Assembly: GCA_963930775.1 (NCBI GenBank)
Contig: OZ005698.1
Span: 6,020,501 to 6,084,500, forward strand
Length of the DNA: 64,000 nucleotides
Source: Cliona cf. orientalis
Lineage: Eukaryota; Porifera; Demospongiae; Clionaida; Clionaidae
Reading direction: 5' to 3'
The notes beneath the pieces were generated by a model that was not told where the DNA came from, searched no databases, and saw only the letters and a program-made list of their open reading frames with translations. Position 1 is the stretch's first letter. The number at the start of each line of letters is the position of its first letter. Positions 21,814 to 33,975 of the stretch are shown in pieces. The translations under genes and the position numbers were made by a program.

Positions 21814-22434
21814 AGGGAGAGAGAGAGAGAGAGACAGCTGCAGTACAGTCTTTGGGCAGGTGACCAACCTTGCTGCACTTCCAGCAGACATACATGTAGC
21901 TGGAGAGAGGAGAGGGAGAGGACACCCACTTCGACTTATCAGAGTCCCACTCTCTTGAATGTGATGGTGGTGTAGGTTCTTTTGATGGCTACATGTATGT
22001 ACATCAGGGAATAATACACATGTACTATACAATCACATACGTGTACAAGTTTAGCATAGAAAAATATAGAAACAGTCATGTATCATAGAAATAAACGAAG
22101 AATCTCTGTGGAAAATTTTAACTATTTACTGATGTTTCAACTAGCTAGATGCTCTAGTCATCCTAGCCTTAGAGCATCTAAAATGTTGGCAAGTTTATTG
22201 AACAGTTAAGTTTCCCTTAGCTATAGAATATCTTCATTTATTTCAATTGAGATAGCAACTGAGAACAATGTCACTTTGAAACTGTATCAGTAGGAGAAAT
22301 CATCAACCATCTATATATAGGATACCTGCACAGCGAGACTAGTATACCCTTGATAAAAATATAGCTAAGGCCACGGTACAAAACTATAGGGGGATGTAAC
22401 AATGCCATTTTTATCCATTATGCCGACACTGCAG
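20549..22434. other. Non-coding stretch with microsatellites
   Basis: It contains the (GTCC)n element at 21158 and a long GA microsatellite at 21751-21834. The frames crossing the GA run are repeat artefacts. No gene recognised. Confidence 0.6.
21155..21245. repeat. AACCCTC hairpin plus (GTCC)n
   Basis: AACCCTCGCTGCAAAGCG and GGCGGAGGGTT form the hairpin arms, followed by TGCAATCGTTTGG and four GTCC units. Same family as 40624 and 54437. Confidence 0.75.
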
Positions 22435-22572
22435 TTTTCTCAGGAAACAAAGAGAAGTGTATCTTGCTCGGCTGGTGCCAGTATTCTGCCAGTGTTTGAT
22501 CGCCATGGTAACCAGTTAAGTGATGGTGGCTTCAAAGCTTCCATATCAGGGGGCGTGTCCCAAGGAGACAGT
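22435..22572 (+). CDS. Candidate exon, Ig-like or filamin-like fold
   Basis: Between CACTGCAG and CAGT|GTAAGG lie 46 codons in phase 0-0, reading ...RSVSCSAGASILPVFDRHGN then QLSDGGFKASISGG. The VFDRHGNQL...GGFK pattern is like beta-strand repeats in Ig-like, filamin or SMC-hinge-type proteins. No flanking exon was joined, so this is a weak call. Confidence 0.35.
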
Positions 22573-23184
22573 GTAAGGCTGGCTCTGTATGAAGAATGCT
22601 GCTCTCTATAGCCAACCCAATATAGCTGGTGAGTTGTATAAATTTAAAATCATCATGCATTTTGAGGCAAGTGTAAGCTACTACAATGTTAAATGTGTTA
22701 TAATTGTACGCCTGTACTTGTAAGTATGCATTGAAACATCTCGATATAATTTAATGTGAACTACAAACAATTTATCTGATGACATTCGGTTTTGTTTACA
22801 CTGTATAACATCACATGCCATGTGATCTGCAATGTACATGTACATATACATGTTGTAGCTTACAGATTTATGACTGTATTAACTTCATAAGAGCATTACA
22901 TTAGCTACTACTTTTATCTTTAGTCATGGTTATCTAGTGCATAATCCTTTTCGGTCTCAGTTCGTAGAATCTGTATCAAAATAACATAGAAGTTTTGTGA
23001 TATTGCACTACAATAATTTGATGGTTCTGCCAGTTCTGGACTACATAGAGAGAGTGTGAAACAACACTGTATGACTACATTATGGTACATGACCTTTTGA
23101 AATGACATTTACCTATGTTCATATGAACCATATATGCACCAAGTACATGTACATGTATGTCTATCACGAATCATATAATATTAT

Positions 23185-23411
23185 ACCATATAGCCGGAAA
23201 TTTGGCAGGGAATTAAATTTGGTGGTTTGGCGGTCCGTCTTGCAACCACCAAATTAAAATCCACTGAAATTTCTTACTTGCATAATAATATATAATGTTA
23301 TGTATGGCAATCCCATACCGAACCACCAAATTTAAATCCACCAATATTTTTGCAATGGCGATTTTGGGCCAAACCGCCAAATTTAATTCCCGCCAATATT
23401 TCTGGCTATAC
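23185..23411. mobile_element. MITE with TATAGCC(G/A)GAAAT termini
   Basis: TATAGCCGGAAATTTGGCAG and its counterpart GCCAATATTTCTGGCTATA are inverted, with further inner arms rich in AACCGCCAAATTTAA. About 227 bp. Its outer sequence recalls the 57968-58439 element (TATGGCCGGAAATTTTCG). Confidence 0.7.
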
Positions 23412-23957
23412 ATTAGGTACATATTATATAGTTGCACATGGTATACATGTATAGCTAGTTACATGTACCCATGTATAAACTCAGTTCAAGCTCTTCTTGC
23501 CTTGCCTTACTACACATAATATTATTATTGAGGAGAGGTCGTTTTGAGCTGTGGTTCGTCTAGAAAATTTTTCAAGGGGGGGGGAGGGCCAAGTGCGAAG
23601 TAGCGTGAAATTTGGAGGGGCAATAGGTAATTAATATGGGATTTAACTGCTAGCTGATATTCCAGGGGCAAGGATATTTACAGGGAAGCAAATGACCCCC
23701 CCCCCCCCCCCCCAAGTGAACCCCGATAAGCCAAGGCTAAATGTGTGCACAACATTGTATATATTAAATGTTGTGCTGTTTCAAAGTGTACTTTCTATGT
23801 TGTGTTTACACTTACTGTCATTTTATGTGCCAACTGCACGGCTTATGCCGAAATCAAGTGCTCCTGCAGATAAATATAATAATTGTTTTCTCTTGTTCAC
23901 TTTCCTTGTTGGAATCAAATAACTCGCGCTTGTAATTTGAAATCATTAGTTAACTAG

Positions 23958-26059
23958 CTACACACACGTACCTCCACATGTAGGAAATGTGTAGATTACA
24001 TTGATAGGTGGTATTCCAGGGAACAATTTGCACGGTCCACCAGTTGTATCTTCCATACATTTGCAGTAGAAGTATATGCTTGGATCCACGCTTGCTTCCT
24101 TGATACTGTTGGACACAGAGTTTGCTGCATAATATAATGAGAACTTACATACATAGTAACATGAAATACAACACTAATTATACTACGAAATACATTACTC
24201 ATTGGTTACCGTCATCATCGCTGATAAAACCTTCAGCATTCAATCGATTTATGATCTCCAAACTAAGGTGCAGGGGATTGGAGTTGCCAAGAGCGCTAAC
24301 ATTAGTGCTGGTGTAATCAAGCAAAGCCGGAGTATATACATTCTGGCTCTGTGCTGTAATCCGTACTGTGACACCGGCTTCATCCAGGCGGTTGACAGCA
24401 TTTCTGAGGTTATTTAGTGCTGTGATGAGATTTTCATTGTGGCCAGCTCTAGGATCTATGATACCGTCAGTAAGTAATACCAAGGCCTTCAGTTGATCTC
24501 CACGTTTCTCCGCATCGTCAGCTATCTGTTTGAGACCTTCAATAGCATATGTTCCTGGTTTACAAAGTGGTGGGTAGGTTGTGGAGGACACTATTCTTTC
24601 TGATTTGCATCTCCTGTATTCAGCGATAACTAAAGGTAATTGATTCGTCACGATATCTTGACAGTCATCACTAATAGCAAATACTTCTTGTGGATCAACG
24701 CCTGGTGCAGAAAATAATCTAGCAGAAAATTTAGGTCCCGTGGTCTCAGAGCTTGATGGGTTGAAGGCAGCTACCAACAATTGAATGGTAGTTATTAATC
24801 TGCAAAACTCGTAATATTTGACACTTATTGAACCATCGATCAGAAAGTAGAGAGTCCGATTTCCTGCATCTACATTTTGTTCCCCTTCTGCATCAGTAGT
24901 TTCATTACCAATGACTGTAAGTGAGCATTAAAGGCGTATAAGCAGTTAATTTTTGCTGTACATTTTACATGGACTGGTCTATATGTATACAATAAGTATA
25001 AGCATGGCATGCAGACTGACTGATAACCAATCACAAAAAAAGAATTTCCACCATGCACAACCCCATTATTAATATTGTTACTTTATAGGCACACATGGTC
25101 AAGTTTATGATCAAACCTACCCTTGTTTTGCACTGGCTCTTGCTTAGTAACCACATCCTGGCTCACTGTGACAGTCGTAGTATCTGCAGGAAAAATTCAT
25201 GGCATATAGCAAATGATAGCTACTGTAAATCCCATAATATTAGTGGTTCCTTCGTATTGGCCTGGAGCGCTAAATATTAGGCCGTTAATTTTAACGGTGT
25301 AATCACGTTGGTATACATCGCACTCATGCATGCCTAGCTAACTGTATGCATGCTACGTGCACGTATGTGTAGGATATTCCACAAAAAATAGACCATCAAT
25401 GACTTGGAATAGTGTGTATTATTGAAATCAACACGAGAAAAAACCTATGTGGCATAGTAAGGACCACTAAAAGTTTTGGAGGCAGTGAATACCCACAAAT
25501 CTAGTTATAAACAGCAGAAATGAATTCCATATTGAAGTCTCTTACTATCAAATCCAGAAAGTACAGCTAAAGAGCTGTCGATTGACGTGTGAAGTATAGG
25601 AAACCATCAAGAATTGGCTTGTGGGCGTGAAATTTTGTAATGCCACCGTGTTTAAATAGAGCATAACATGTAAAAACGGGCAACACATTTTTGAGGGGTT
25701 ATGAATATCCTTTGGACTTGCTACTCTAAGTGGGAAATCCAGATAAAAGTGGTAGCTATTAGCAAGGTTAGATAACTCCATGCCTGTGATAACTATATAA
25801 TATGTGTTTGTAAATGTGATATGTTATTCTTCACTACGTTTAACATATTGCATGCTCACACAACTTGATATTGCCTAGAAATGCAGCAGTATAACAATTT
25901 TTACATACTCCATGGCAGTATATACTAGACTTAGAATGCTAGTTTTATAATTATACTAGCACAGAATTTACCTATCTTCTCAGCTGTCTTTGTGTCCTCT
26001 GTCTGAGACTGGGCTCCTCCTAGTAGCAGAATAACTAAAACCACGTTAGTAGCAAGCAT
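23958..26059 (-). CDS. Secreted von Willebrand factor A domain protein, 4 exons
   Basis: The coding exons are 25972-26059, 25121-25183, 24210-24914 and 23958-24124, all joined by GT-AG sites in matching phase; they sum to 1023 bp, 340 residues plus TAG. Exon 1 gives a clear signal peptide (MLATNVVLVILLLGGAQS). Exon 3 carries a vWA domain: strand 1 with the metal-site motif YFLIDGSISVKYY (DxSxS) around residues 75-85, and ALVLLTDGIIDPRAGHN (the later MIDAS Asp) in the second half. The last exon is Cys-bearing (FYCKCMEDTTGGPCKLFPG). The protein should be extracellular and bind a partner through a divalent metal. If the final GTACGT at 23971 is used as a donor the protein would continue, but the in-frame stop just after it makes the four-exon model the simplest. 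Intron 1 is 788 bp. An AT-rich TATA-like ATTATATACTATAG lies upstream near 26125. Confidence 0.8.
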
Positions 26060-26924
26060 CAGTGAGCTTTCAGTTTTGTAGCCAGATGTTTTCTTCTGGT
26101 GGTAGTTGCTTATAGATGAGTTACTATTATATACTATAGGTACTCAGTTTGCTTTTAAAGTTGATTGAAGCCTTAAATCCGTTAGGTATTGGTAACCCTT
26201 TCAAGGTAGTAATAGCTAGTCTTGGTACGAACTCCACTAAAAAAGCGTACACCCACTCATGAATATACAGCTGTGCACTTTCCTCCCAGTACCACAATAT
26301 TATTTTTGGCTGTAATTGAATAAAAGACCTTCACCTCAATGTAATCTGTGGCTATTGATAAGGTCACTCAGCATCACAAGACATCTGCTAAGCCTTGTGG
26401 AGTCACAAGACTATCTATGGTGAAGACTTTCAGTGTACATAAGCTTACTATAGTGACAGATGGTGATGGAGCCATGCATGCACAAATGTTTGTTTTACTG
26501 ATTTTTTGTCCACAATCTGACTTTTACTCTACAAAGTGTCTCCATCAAGTTTGTGTGTAGTTACCACCATATATGGTCACAAACACAATATCTTCACACT
26601 CATGAGGTACTTGAATGCCATTTAAGGGTATTCAGCAATGAACTAAACTAGACTAAATGCCTGTTGATGTACGTGTAATCCTGAAGGGCAGTTTTGGTTG
26701 GTGTCAGTGGCCACCCCCATCCCTCCTCCAGCTGTTACGGTATGCATGTCCTGGTCATGTCACAGTACTCCAGGTTAGCATATAGCCAGTGCCAGTGTGC
26801 TGAATGTGGTAGTGCCATGACGAATGATGTAAAATTAAGAAATAATCTTATAGAGAAGAGCTATGCAAATAATCAGTTAATAGCTATATTATTATTTCTA
26901 CAATTGCGAGCATTTGTTAGTTTA

Positions 26925-27985
26925 TTTTGTGCATGGGAGAAAGTGAACTGATGCTTGTAGCTACATGAGTTTTTGCAAAGGTTATCAGCGCTGCAAGCAT
27001 GGACTGGCCATGCAAGTCAACTCTCAAACATTCTGTTGGGCATGCACATTTTGACACCCAGTTTGAGTGCATGGCCAAATTGCTAGAATATTCCATTGAG
27101 CATGTGCATATTGACATCCTGTGGCCTAACTAATCAACTGGCTCACGATCTCCCTCATAAGACTTCTGAACAAAAGGAGCCAAACACAGAATCTGCTACC
27201 TCCGTAATGATGACTCCGCCTATTAAGCTCGTGAATTCAGCTGCCTAGCTAACTGTAGGCCACTACATGTAAGTGCTCAGAGTCGCTTAACTTTTGAACA
27301 GTCTGTCCAGTGAGCGTTCCTGCCTGTAGCTAGTGCCATGACTCCTGTTCATAGAGAATGCCTGTTCTAGCTTCACAAAGGAAAAAATGGTATGTAGATT
27401 TAGTGTGTCAAATCTTGCACCGAGTGTGTTGATTTCCAAAGTAGCACAGCAGATGTGCTGGATGTATACAGTAAGGTGCTGTTTGTATTTCGAACTGCAC
27501 ATCTGAGTTGGCACTCCGGTGTGTAGAAAAAAATTTAGCACTGACATGTGTAATGTGCTACATGCTGCCAGTAACAACATGCACTGTGCTGAAATTACAT
27601 GCTGTATGCTGAAATAGCACAAAACGTGCTGAAATATCCATGAGCAGCTGCTACTCACATTTGAAAAGGGCAGCTGTAACTTCAACTTAGGCTGAGTTTT
27701 TTCCGTATGAAAATGGAGTGAACACAGCATAGAGGCCTTGTCTCCACTGCAGTCTAGCTAGGTCTAGGCATAATTGCAAGGCTAGGATAAGCCATACTAA
27801 AACAGCACTACTTTAATTGACAACAGTGTATTGTGGGAGTGACTGGACTGTATTGCAGCAGTGAATGGCACATTGTGTAATATTATTATTTGGTTTGTTT
27901 TGTGCATTGGAGAAAGTGAACTGATGCTTGTAAATGTGACTTTCATATTGCATGTTGCAAAGATCATCACGCTGCAAGCATGAAC
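26925..27985 (+). repeat. ~80-bp direct repeat, 970 bp apart
   Basis: GGAGAAAGTGAACTGATGCT followed by TGCAAAG..ATCA..GCTGCAAGCATG occurs at 26935-27003 and 27909-27985 in the same orientation. Confidence 0.75.
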
Positions 27986-28587
27986 TTGCTACAGCTGTTT
28001 GCAACGTTCTTGCAACGCGAGGTACAAAAGCGCCATGCGCATGCGCAGTGTGGGGCTATCTGATTGCCAGCAATCTCTGCATGTGAGTCATATGGTAGCT
28101 CAATTATAAGCTTCATCTGCATGGTTAAACTTACCATCCAGCTCCAGTTAGACACAGTTGACGCGTCCTCATGGAGTATTGTGCCAAATTTATGCAAACT
28201 TCACGTGTCCGAATGTTGATCACATGACTCAAACGTTTCGCGTGCATGACTTAACCGCAAGAAAGTATGTTTGCGGTCAGCATTTTAGACCTAGCTAGAG
28301 GAAGGGTGGAAGACTTGGAATCTCGAATCTGGAAGCTGTACGTCGTTCACAGCTAATTCTGGATGCCAAAGTCAAATAATAATCATTTAGTCCGAAAACT
28401 GCAGTTTTCCACCCCTCCGCTTTTCTTTGATGTGACGCCGCGGTACATTGACCTCTCCAGGTCATCGCAGGTTTGCAAGTAGCGCGGAGACTGAGGTACA
28501 CACCGGTGCAAGTGCGAGATCGAGAAGTAGTACCGTTTGTCCAATATGCGCGTCCGAAAATCGGTCCAGCCGACTATTGATCGCTTA

Positions 28588-28640
28588 CTCTAGGTCTCTA
28601 ACCCAGTTAGAGACCTAACCACAGGTCTCTAACTAGTGAC
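28588..28640. repeat. AGGTCTCTAAC palindrome cluster
   Basis: AGGTCTCTAAC occurs twice and its complement GTTAGAGACCT once within 50 bp; the first pair can form a stem of 10 bp with a short loop. Confidence 0.6.
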
Positions 28641-29140
28641 TTAGTGACCTGATGAATACCATTATTCATCTTAATTTTGGTCTGCTAATCAATGTAAGCT
28701 CTTTGAAGTATACCCATAATTTGCAGATGTGCGAGATAACTCAAAATGGTACACTGCAAATAGTGTGCATGGAGGAATGGATTCTAGTCCCTTCACACAC
28801 ACTAAATCTTTTGTGAAGAGGCTGGGACTGATGTAGCACTATAGCAAGTGACAGCTACAGTCACGTGTCAGAAGGCTCTGGTCGTCAAAGACATATACTT
28901 CATGCGCGCACTTCCAGTGATTAGTCACTGTCTCCCTGCGTACGTCAAGAAGGTCCTGAGCTCGAGAGAGAGAGAGCGATATCGTGCGATCGCTAGCGAT
29001 ATAGCTAGCTTGAATTAATTAGCTCTGCTTGATGACGTGCCAGCATTGATATTTCACGTGTTGACTATCACGGCTCGATCACGCATATCGATTGCGCATG
29101 CATATGCGCATACATAGATCCACAGCACTGCAGTAGTAAA

Positions 29141-29380
29141 ATGCAACCGTACACATCGCTGTTGCCATCATTCGACCCAAGGGTGCTGATGGGTATGCCA
29201 TACCCAGCTGCTCCATCACAGCTACTGGCATGGGGCTAATCAGTGGTGTCTCTCCACCCCAAGGGAGCTACCAGCTGTCTGGATTCAGACCGGGAACACA
29301 GTACACCTGTCAGATTGTTGCAATGAACAGTGCTAGGAGTGGGCCTCCAGCTGAAACAATGCCAATCTCTCCTGAAGCCG
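29141..29380 (+). CDS. Fibronectin type III exon
   Basis: Open to the donor GAAGCCG|GTGAGC at 29380. The 3' half of an FN3 domain is plain: GSYQLSGFRPGTQYTCQIVA then MNSARSGPPAE, i.e. the strand-E L.PGT.Y.C.I.A.N..G.G core. FN3 modules mediate extracellular binding. The 5' boundary is uncertain: a stop lies at 29138-29140 and no strong acceptor is visible after it. No neighbouring exons were found in either direction, so it may be a gene fragment. Confidence 0.55.
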
Positions 29381-29547
29381 GTGAGCTGTTTGTTGTGATC
29401 AGCCCACAGTGGCTCTGCCGGCAAGCTAACATGTAATACCATGGTAGCTAGCTACCTGGGTCATGTGATATGCCTGAAAGGGTGGAAATTCATGTGGCAC
29501 CTAAGCTAAAATTAACAGACCATAAATAATAAATTATCATAAAACTA

Positions 29548-30248
29548 TCAGATCTCTTTAATGTGACAGTTAATTACTGTAGTGAGATCAGCACTGAGTA
29601 CATAATCATAAGATTCTTTGCCGTCCATCAAAGAGTAATTTCTTATCTCTTCAGAATCAAATGTCAGCATAATCAGATACAAAATTTTGCTATAGGAAAG
29701 GAGAAAGAAAGAAGCAAAGACATCGATGAGATCACTCTTAGTGTTCCAGCCTCTCCTTAATCGAACAAAGCATCCATGAAATGGCCTAGCTCCACAACCA
29801 CAAGATTGGTCTAAAATTACGACCATGGAGCTCAACGCAAAACCATGTGACCTAGAGAGAAGACATGAATAGGTCTTAACCTGCTACTGATGCAAAATGG
29901 AGGCAAAACGTAGTGAAAGAAGTCAAGATTAAACACTCCATATAAGGTAAGAAGGATCTTAGCACCTGTTCTAAGAGTATTTCCATTTTCTGTAAACTTT
30001 ATCCGACTAAATGTAGAATCTGTAGTAGAATCGAGGCCACACTCTTCATAGAATCCCAAAACCACTAGCCGACTGTACACGATGAAGCATGTCATTGGAG
30101 CGGAGGTTAGCCTGAGTTGAAATACAAGAATGAGAAGGTAGAACAGAGTGAGCGGAATAAAATTTAGAGACAGGTAGAGCAATAAATCTTTTGGGTGGAA
30201 TCCATGAATCATTGCACAAAATTTAATAGCACACATTTGCACATGCAT
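29548..30248 (-). pseudogene. Broken multi-pass membrane protein gene
   Basis: The minus-strand frame from about 30248 to 29832 reads GFHPKDLLLYLSLNFIPLTL..., FYLLILVFQLRLTSAPMTCF..., KILLTLYGVFNLDFFHYVLP and ends ...RPIHVFSLG, then stops. The following DNA resumes the same type of protein in other frames: WFCVELHGRNFRPILWLW, then after a further shift CFVRLRRGWNTKSDLIDVF and ASFFLLSYSKILYLIMLTFD. From memory of the family, invertebrate proteins of this type have a further membrane helix between FSLG and the ELH-NFRP motif; here the two are adjacent, so a short deletion plus two frame changes fit. I infer a fragment of a large receptor-like protein with several membrane helices; the exact name is not certain. 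Confidence 0.6.
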
Positions 30249-30479
30249 GACGCTGACCCGGATATTGGAGGTGGTCCATACCCACTTTAGTCAATCTTTC
30301 TTTGAGTATCCCAGCTACGGTGCTAGCAAACCTTTTAGCACTGGCTGTATGTATGAAGAATAAAAATTAATAGTAATATTGGTGATCACGATCGAGTTTC
30401 AGTAAAATTAAGCAGTGAGCATATCATGTATATACCTGAATTGCACAAATTTTGTAGAATGCTTGAGCTTTAAAGGCTC

Positions 30480-30515
30480 AGTTAGCTTTCCTCCCCCCCC
30501 CCCCCCCCCCCCCCA
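30480..30515. repeat. Poly-C tract
   Basis: About 20 consecutive C at 30494-30514; a similar run is at 23697-23713. Confidence 0.9.
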
Positions 30516-30649
30516 GCTAGACTGACATTAATTTATTATTGCAAGGTTAATTTTAGCTAACCACATGCATGCAAGTACATAAGTAGCTATTATACAATGC
30601 TGTAACTACATCATGATGATGTTGAATTGTAATATAAAATTTGAAGGCT

Positions 30650-31592
30650 GAGCTAGCTATCATCCCTTCTATAACACGGATCCCCCTCGATTAGAGAAAG
30701 AGGAATCTTTCTATGATAGGAGCTGCCACCGTATATTAATGAAATCACTTTCCACTGTTGACAGCAAGAGTCCCCCTCAATTAAAAATTGATTACAATGA
30801 TCCTTCTCAATTGGTAAAAGAGCATTCAAATGATGATAGGGGTCCCCCTCAATTGAAAACTGATTCCAATGATGATAGGGCTCCAGATTCTGAAAATGAA
30901 AAGAGTTCCTCGCACCTGACACCTCATTGCCATGACGATAAGAGCCCCCTGCAATTAAGACTTCCTACTGATAATGAAAGGAATCCCTCTCAATTATTGA
31001 AACCACATTCCCATGATGATAGGAGTCCCTCCCAGTTATTGAAACCACATTCCCATAATGATAGGAGCTCCTCTCAATCATCGACATCAAATTCCCATGA
31101 TGACAGGGGTCCCTCCCAATTGAAACCACCTGGTGCTGATAACAATAACAATGGTCACCTTTTGTTTCCTCTTCGATCTCACTCTAGTATCGAAGGACAA
31201 GTATGCCCACTAGCACCCATCCCAGATGATCGAGCCATTAGTTGTGGTCTCACTGATGTTCGACCCACCAATCTTACGAAGAAAAAATCCAAGTTATTAT
31301 CAGGATGACGACGAGCCTTACTCTCCTTCAGTTCTACCGCCTCTAAAGTCTCCACTTTAACCTCAGATTAGCAACAGAAACATCACATCATCTCCATGTG
31401 GTGGCAAACAGCGAGGCTCCTCACTTCATAGATATGACACGTTACGGTCACTTCAGGCACAAAGGAGATGCCACAGGAATTCTGAATCCATCTGCAGTTT
31501 ATCGGATTTTCAATCCGAAAGGAAGCATGGGGGGCCCGGGGTGTTAGAAAGAAGAATGACACGGCAAAAAACTGGCCTCATGCTGGGATAAT
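30650..31592 (+). pseudogene. Ser/Asp/Pro-rich repeat protein, probably decayed
   Basis: The frame is open from 30650 to a TGA at about 31306. It carries imperfect 14-15 residue repeats of the kind DDRSPSQLLKPHSH (best copies at 30990-31130). The neighbouring +1 frame then becomes coding-like from about 31205 (MFDPPILRRKNPSYYQDDDE ...), hits one TAA near 31350 and continues open to 31590 (...RGSSLHRYDTLRSLQAQRRC...). One frame change plus one internal stop suggest a pseudogene, although an unseen intron could explain the switch. No domain is recognised; the composition suggests a disordered protein. Confidence 0.45.
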
Positions 31593-32666
31593 CAATGGAG
31601 CTGTTGACAACACCTGATGCAAGAGTGGTTTTAACTCTGCTATGAGCTCAGATGGATAAGATTAATTTACCTGAACTTGAATTAAGTGAATGTATGACAT
31701 TGTAGTATATATAGCTACAACAACATAGCCATTGCAAATTGGTATTTCCCACGTAAACTATCTAGCAAACTGGCCCAACTACAAGGTGAAATTTTCACTG
31801 CTGGACAGTGGTTTACACTAGCACAAAAGCTTAGCCCATGTACGTAGGATGTCATACACTATTTGCACTGCATGCTCCGAGCACTCAAGCATGAATGATC
31901 ATGAGAGAGCCATTCAAAAAAGATCTTAATGCATAGCTGTTATTCACTATCATGACCCCCACTGTGACATACATTGTGGTGTTCAGGTTCATTGTCAGAA
32001 ACTTAACATGTAGCTACTCTACCAAGTTACTGAACTTGAATTTGTGAATTTTCTGCAGCTCATGAAACACATTTTAATCATACGTATTTTCAAGATTCGG
32101 GGGGCTAATTCAACATTTGTCGGTTAGCCCACTACTATGGCTCTCAGCCCTTCATTATTGTGAGCTCATATTTCATGATGATCAACCGACACATTTATTT
32201 AGTGCTTGTGTCTATATTTAGCCATATCAATTTTTATAACTTATATACAATGTTAAGGTCAAAAACATTCGGAATATTATGAGTTATATTACAGAGCTTG
32301 CTGTGGAGCACAATATCATATTCACTTCCAAGATAAGATATAATTTTTTACCGTTCAGAAAAAAATTAATATTCAATGCATATAATATTGTACAGTATTA
32401 TAAGATTTCTAACTTCAATTAAGGTCATTGCTATATCTACTGTAACAGTGTGTTCTAGCAAGCTGGTATTAAAGTTCTACAACTAACTCCAAAAAGTTAA
32501 TACCTTGTAACGGATTCTCTGTATAATATCCAATCCATGAACTATAAGAGAACATAGCATAATAATAATATTGCAATTACTACAATACAATTAATCACTC
32601 AGTCGCAAGGAACTCTTGCTATAGAAACAGATATTAATGCAAAGGAGAATTACCAGGTAGAAGAGT

Positions 32667-33095
32667 CTATCGACCACCACCAAAAGAGCCACCTCCTCCA
32701 CTTCCTGGCCTTTTGCTTGCAACCAACGCTTGGAGTGCATCATAGAATTTGCTTTCTGCTTGCTGCATTCCTCTGTTCTCGGTCATTGCTTCATCGTAGC
32801 GCCTCGGTCCCTGCATGTATCCTTTGTTAGTGCTTGCTAACACTTGCTGAGTATTGGTTTGCTGAGTATTACGACTTTGCTGTGCATAAGCATCTTGATC
32901 CATAGCTGCCTCAACAAATGCTAAAATCTTTTTCAATGACTGAATGTCTGTAGAGTCTAGAGGATAAGGAGATGCTTCATGCTTTGTCAGAAATCGGTCA
33001 TCTCGCATGTTTCCATTGTGCTCATTGAGAGCTGTTGCCTCAAGGCCTAGAGCAAAGATGAATATTGCAATCACTGTAGCAAAATAGTAAGCCAT
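32667..33095 (-). CDS. Small secreted precursor, paralog 1
   Basis: 142 residues from the ATG at 33095; a longer frame four codons upstream begins with GTG and is not a start. Residues 1-22 form a signal peptide (MAYYFATVIAIFIFALGLEA). Residues 34-40 are RFLTKHE: where the paralogs have the dibasic KR, this copy has KH, so processing there may be lost. An amphipathic stretch DIQSLKKILAFVEAA follows, then a Gln/Thr/Asn-rich linker, GPRRYDEAM, and a C-terminal ASKRPGSGGGGSFGGGR with another dibasic site and a Gly-rich tail. No Cys in the mature part. This looks like a secreted pro-peptide or small matrix protein; function unknown. A TATA box is conserved about 130 bp upstream. Confidence 0.75.
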   Translation of the reverse strand: MAYYFATVIAIFIFALGLEATALNEHNGNMRDDRFLTKHEASPYPLDSTDIQSLKKILAFVEAAMDQDAYAQQSRNTQQTNTQQVLASTNKGYMQGPRRYDEAMTENRGMQQAESKFYDALQALVASKRPGSGGGGSFGGGR

Positions 33096-33225
33096 CACAA
33101 TCTGCACAGCAATGCTCTATTCTTCCAGTTGATAATAATGATCTTGAATCAGTGATATAATAGTCGATTGGTAATTGATGCTGATCCAAATGCTTGAATA
33201 GATAGTGATCAGTTTCATCTGTTGG

Positions 33226-33234
33226 CTTTTTATA
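33226..33234 (-). promoter_or_regulatory. TATA box of paralog 1
   Basis: GCTATAAAAAGCCAACAG on the minus strand, 131 bp before the ATG. The same sequence lies at equivalent positions in the other two paralogs. Confidence 0.6.
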
Positions 33235-33975
33235 GCTGCGTACACTCAGTCTAGAGATCGGTGACTTTACAGTGAAAAACATGTCCAAGAATAAGAAATA
33301 TAATATCTACTATAATAGCTGTTTTTAATTCCTATTTAATTGCAGATTAGCCAGTACTGTGACCACAGTAATACAATCAGTATACTGTAGTGATAAATGT
33401 GATTTGTAGTCTCGGATTTTAAACTAATTTTTCACAGGCCACATGTCACATAATACCAATTAAATGCATTCCTGAAAGCACAAATTAATTAAAATCCATT
33501 GTCATACCTATCAAGTAATTGTCTTGCATTCCATTCCTGCTCCGCTGAAGAATCCAATGACAGTGTGCTTAAAAGTAATTTTACCATGTGTATCGAGTGA
33601 CAGGGCGGAGGAATAGGTATCTCTGATACTTTATGTATTGCTACACTGGTTCTGCATGGGAAAGTCTTTAAGATCAGAAGTATAGTTTAATGAACCGATA
33701 TAATTTAATTTGACAGTTTCTACAATATACATGTAGGAGTGCAACCACAATGAATAATATTCTTAGTAGTCTGCATGTTATTCCATATTCACGCGAAAAC
33801 CAAAGAATCAGTTAATTTCTGGTGGAGTGTCAGTAGAGGATTCATTACCATGCATGGATGCATGGTGGCCAACAATTCATGACAGTTGTATATTGCTTAT
33901 GCATGCGTATAAATGTTTAATCTATTCCAAACAAACACGATTGCTGTCAGTGGGCATAAAACCCTTAAGTTATAA

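Larger units (their letters stand above)
26130..29140. other. Gene-poor stretch
   Basis: No exon is supported. Items seen: the duplicated block listed next, many GTGCTG / AGCAC words at 27430-27640, and CpG-containing sequence at 28200-28560 and 28930-29110 that could be promoter-like. Frames of 60-147 codons here show no domain. Confidence 0.5.

Noticed and set aside
21575-22032. Frames of 66-127 codons rich in Arg/Glu or Ser/Leu
   Set aside because: They are translations of the GA microsatellite at 21751-21834.
27287-27730. 147-codon minus-strand frame
   Set aside because: Composition follows local repeats (GTGCTG/AGCAC); no domain, no splice support.
32667-33107. GTG start four codons upstream of paralog 1
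   Set aside because: A eukaryotic gene should start at the ATG at 33095, which also begins the signal peptide.
33040-33288. 82-codon minus-strand frame overlapping paralog 1's upstream region
   Set aside because: It covers the 5' UTR and TATA box; the equivalent frames in the paralogs are not conserved as protein.
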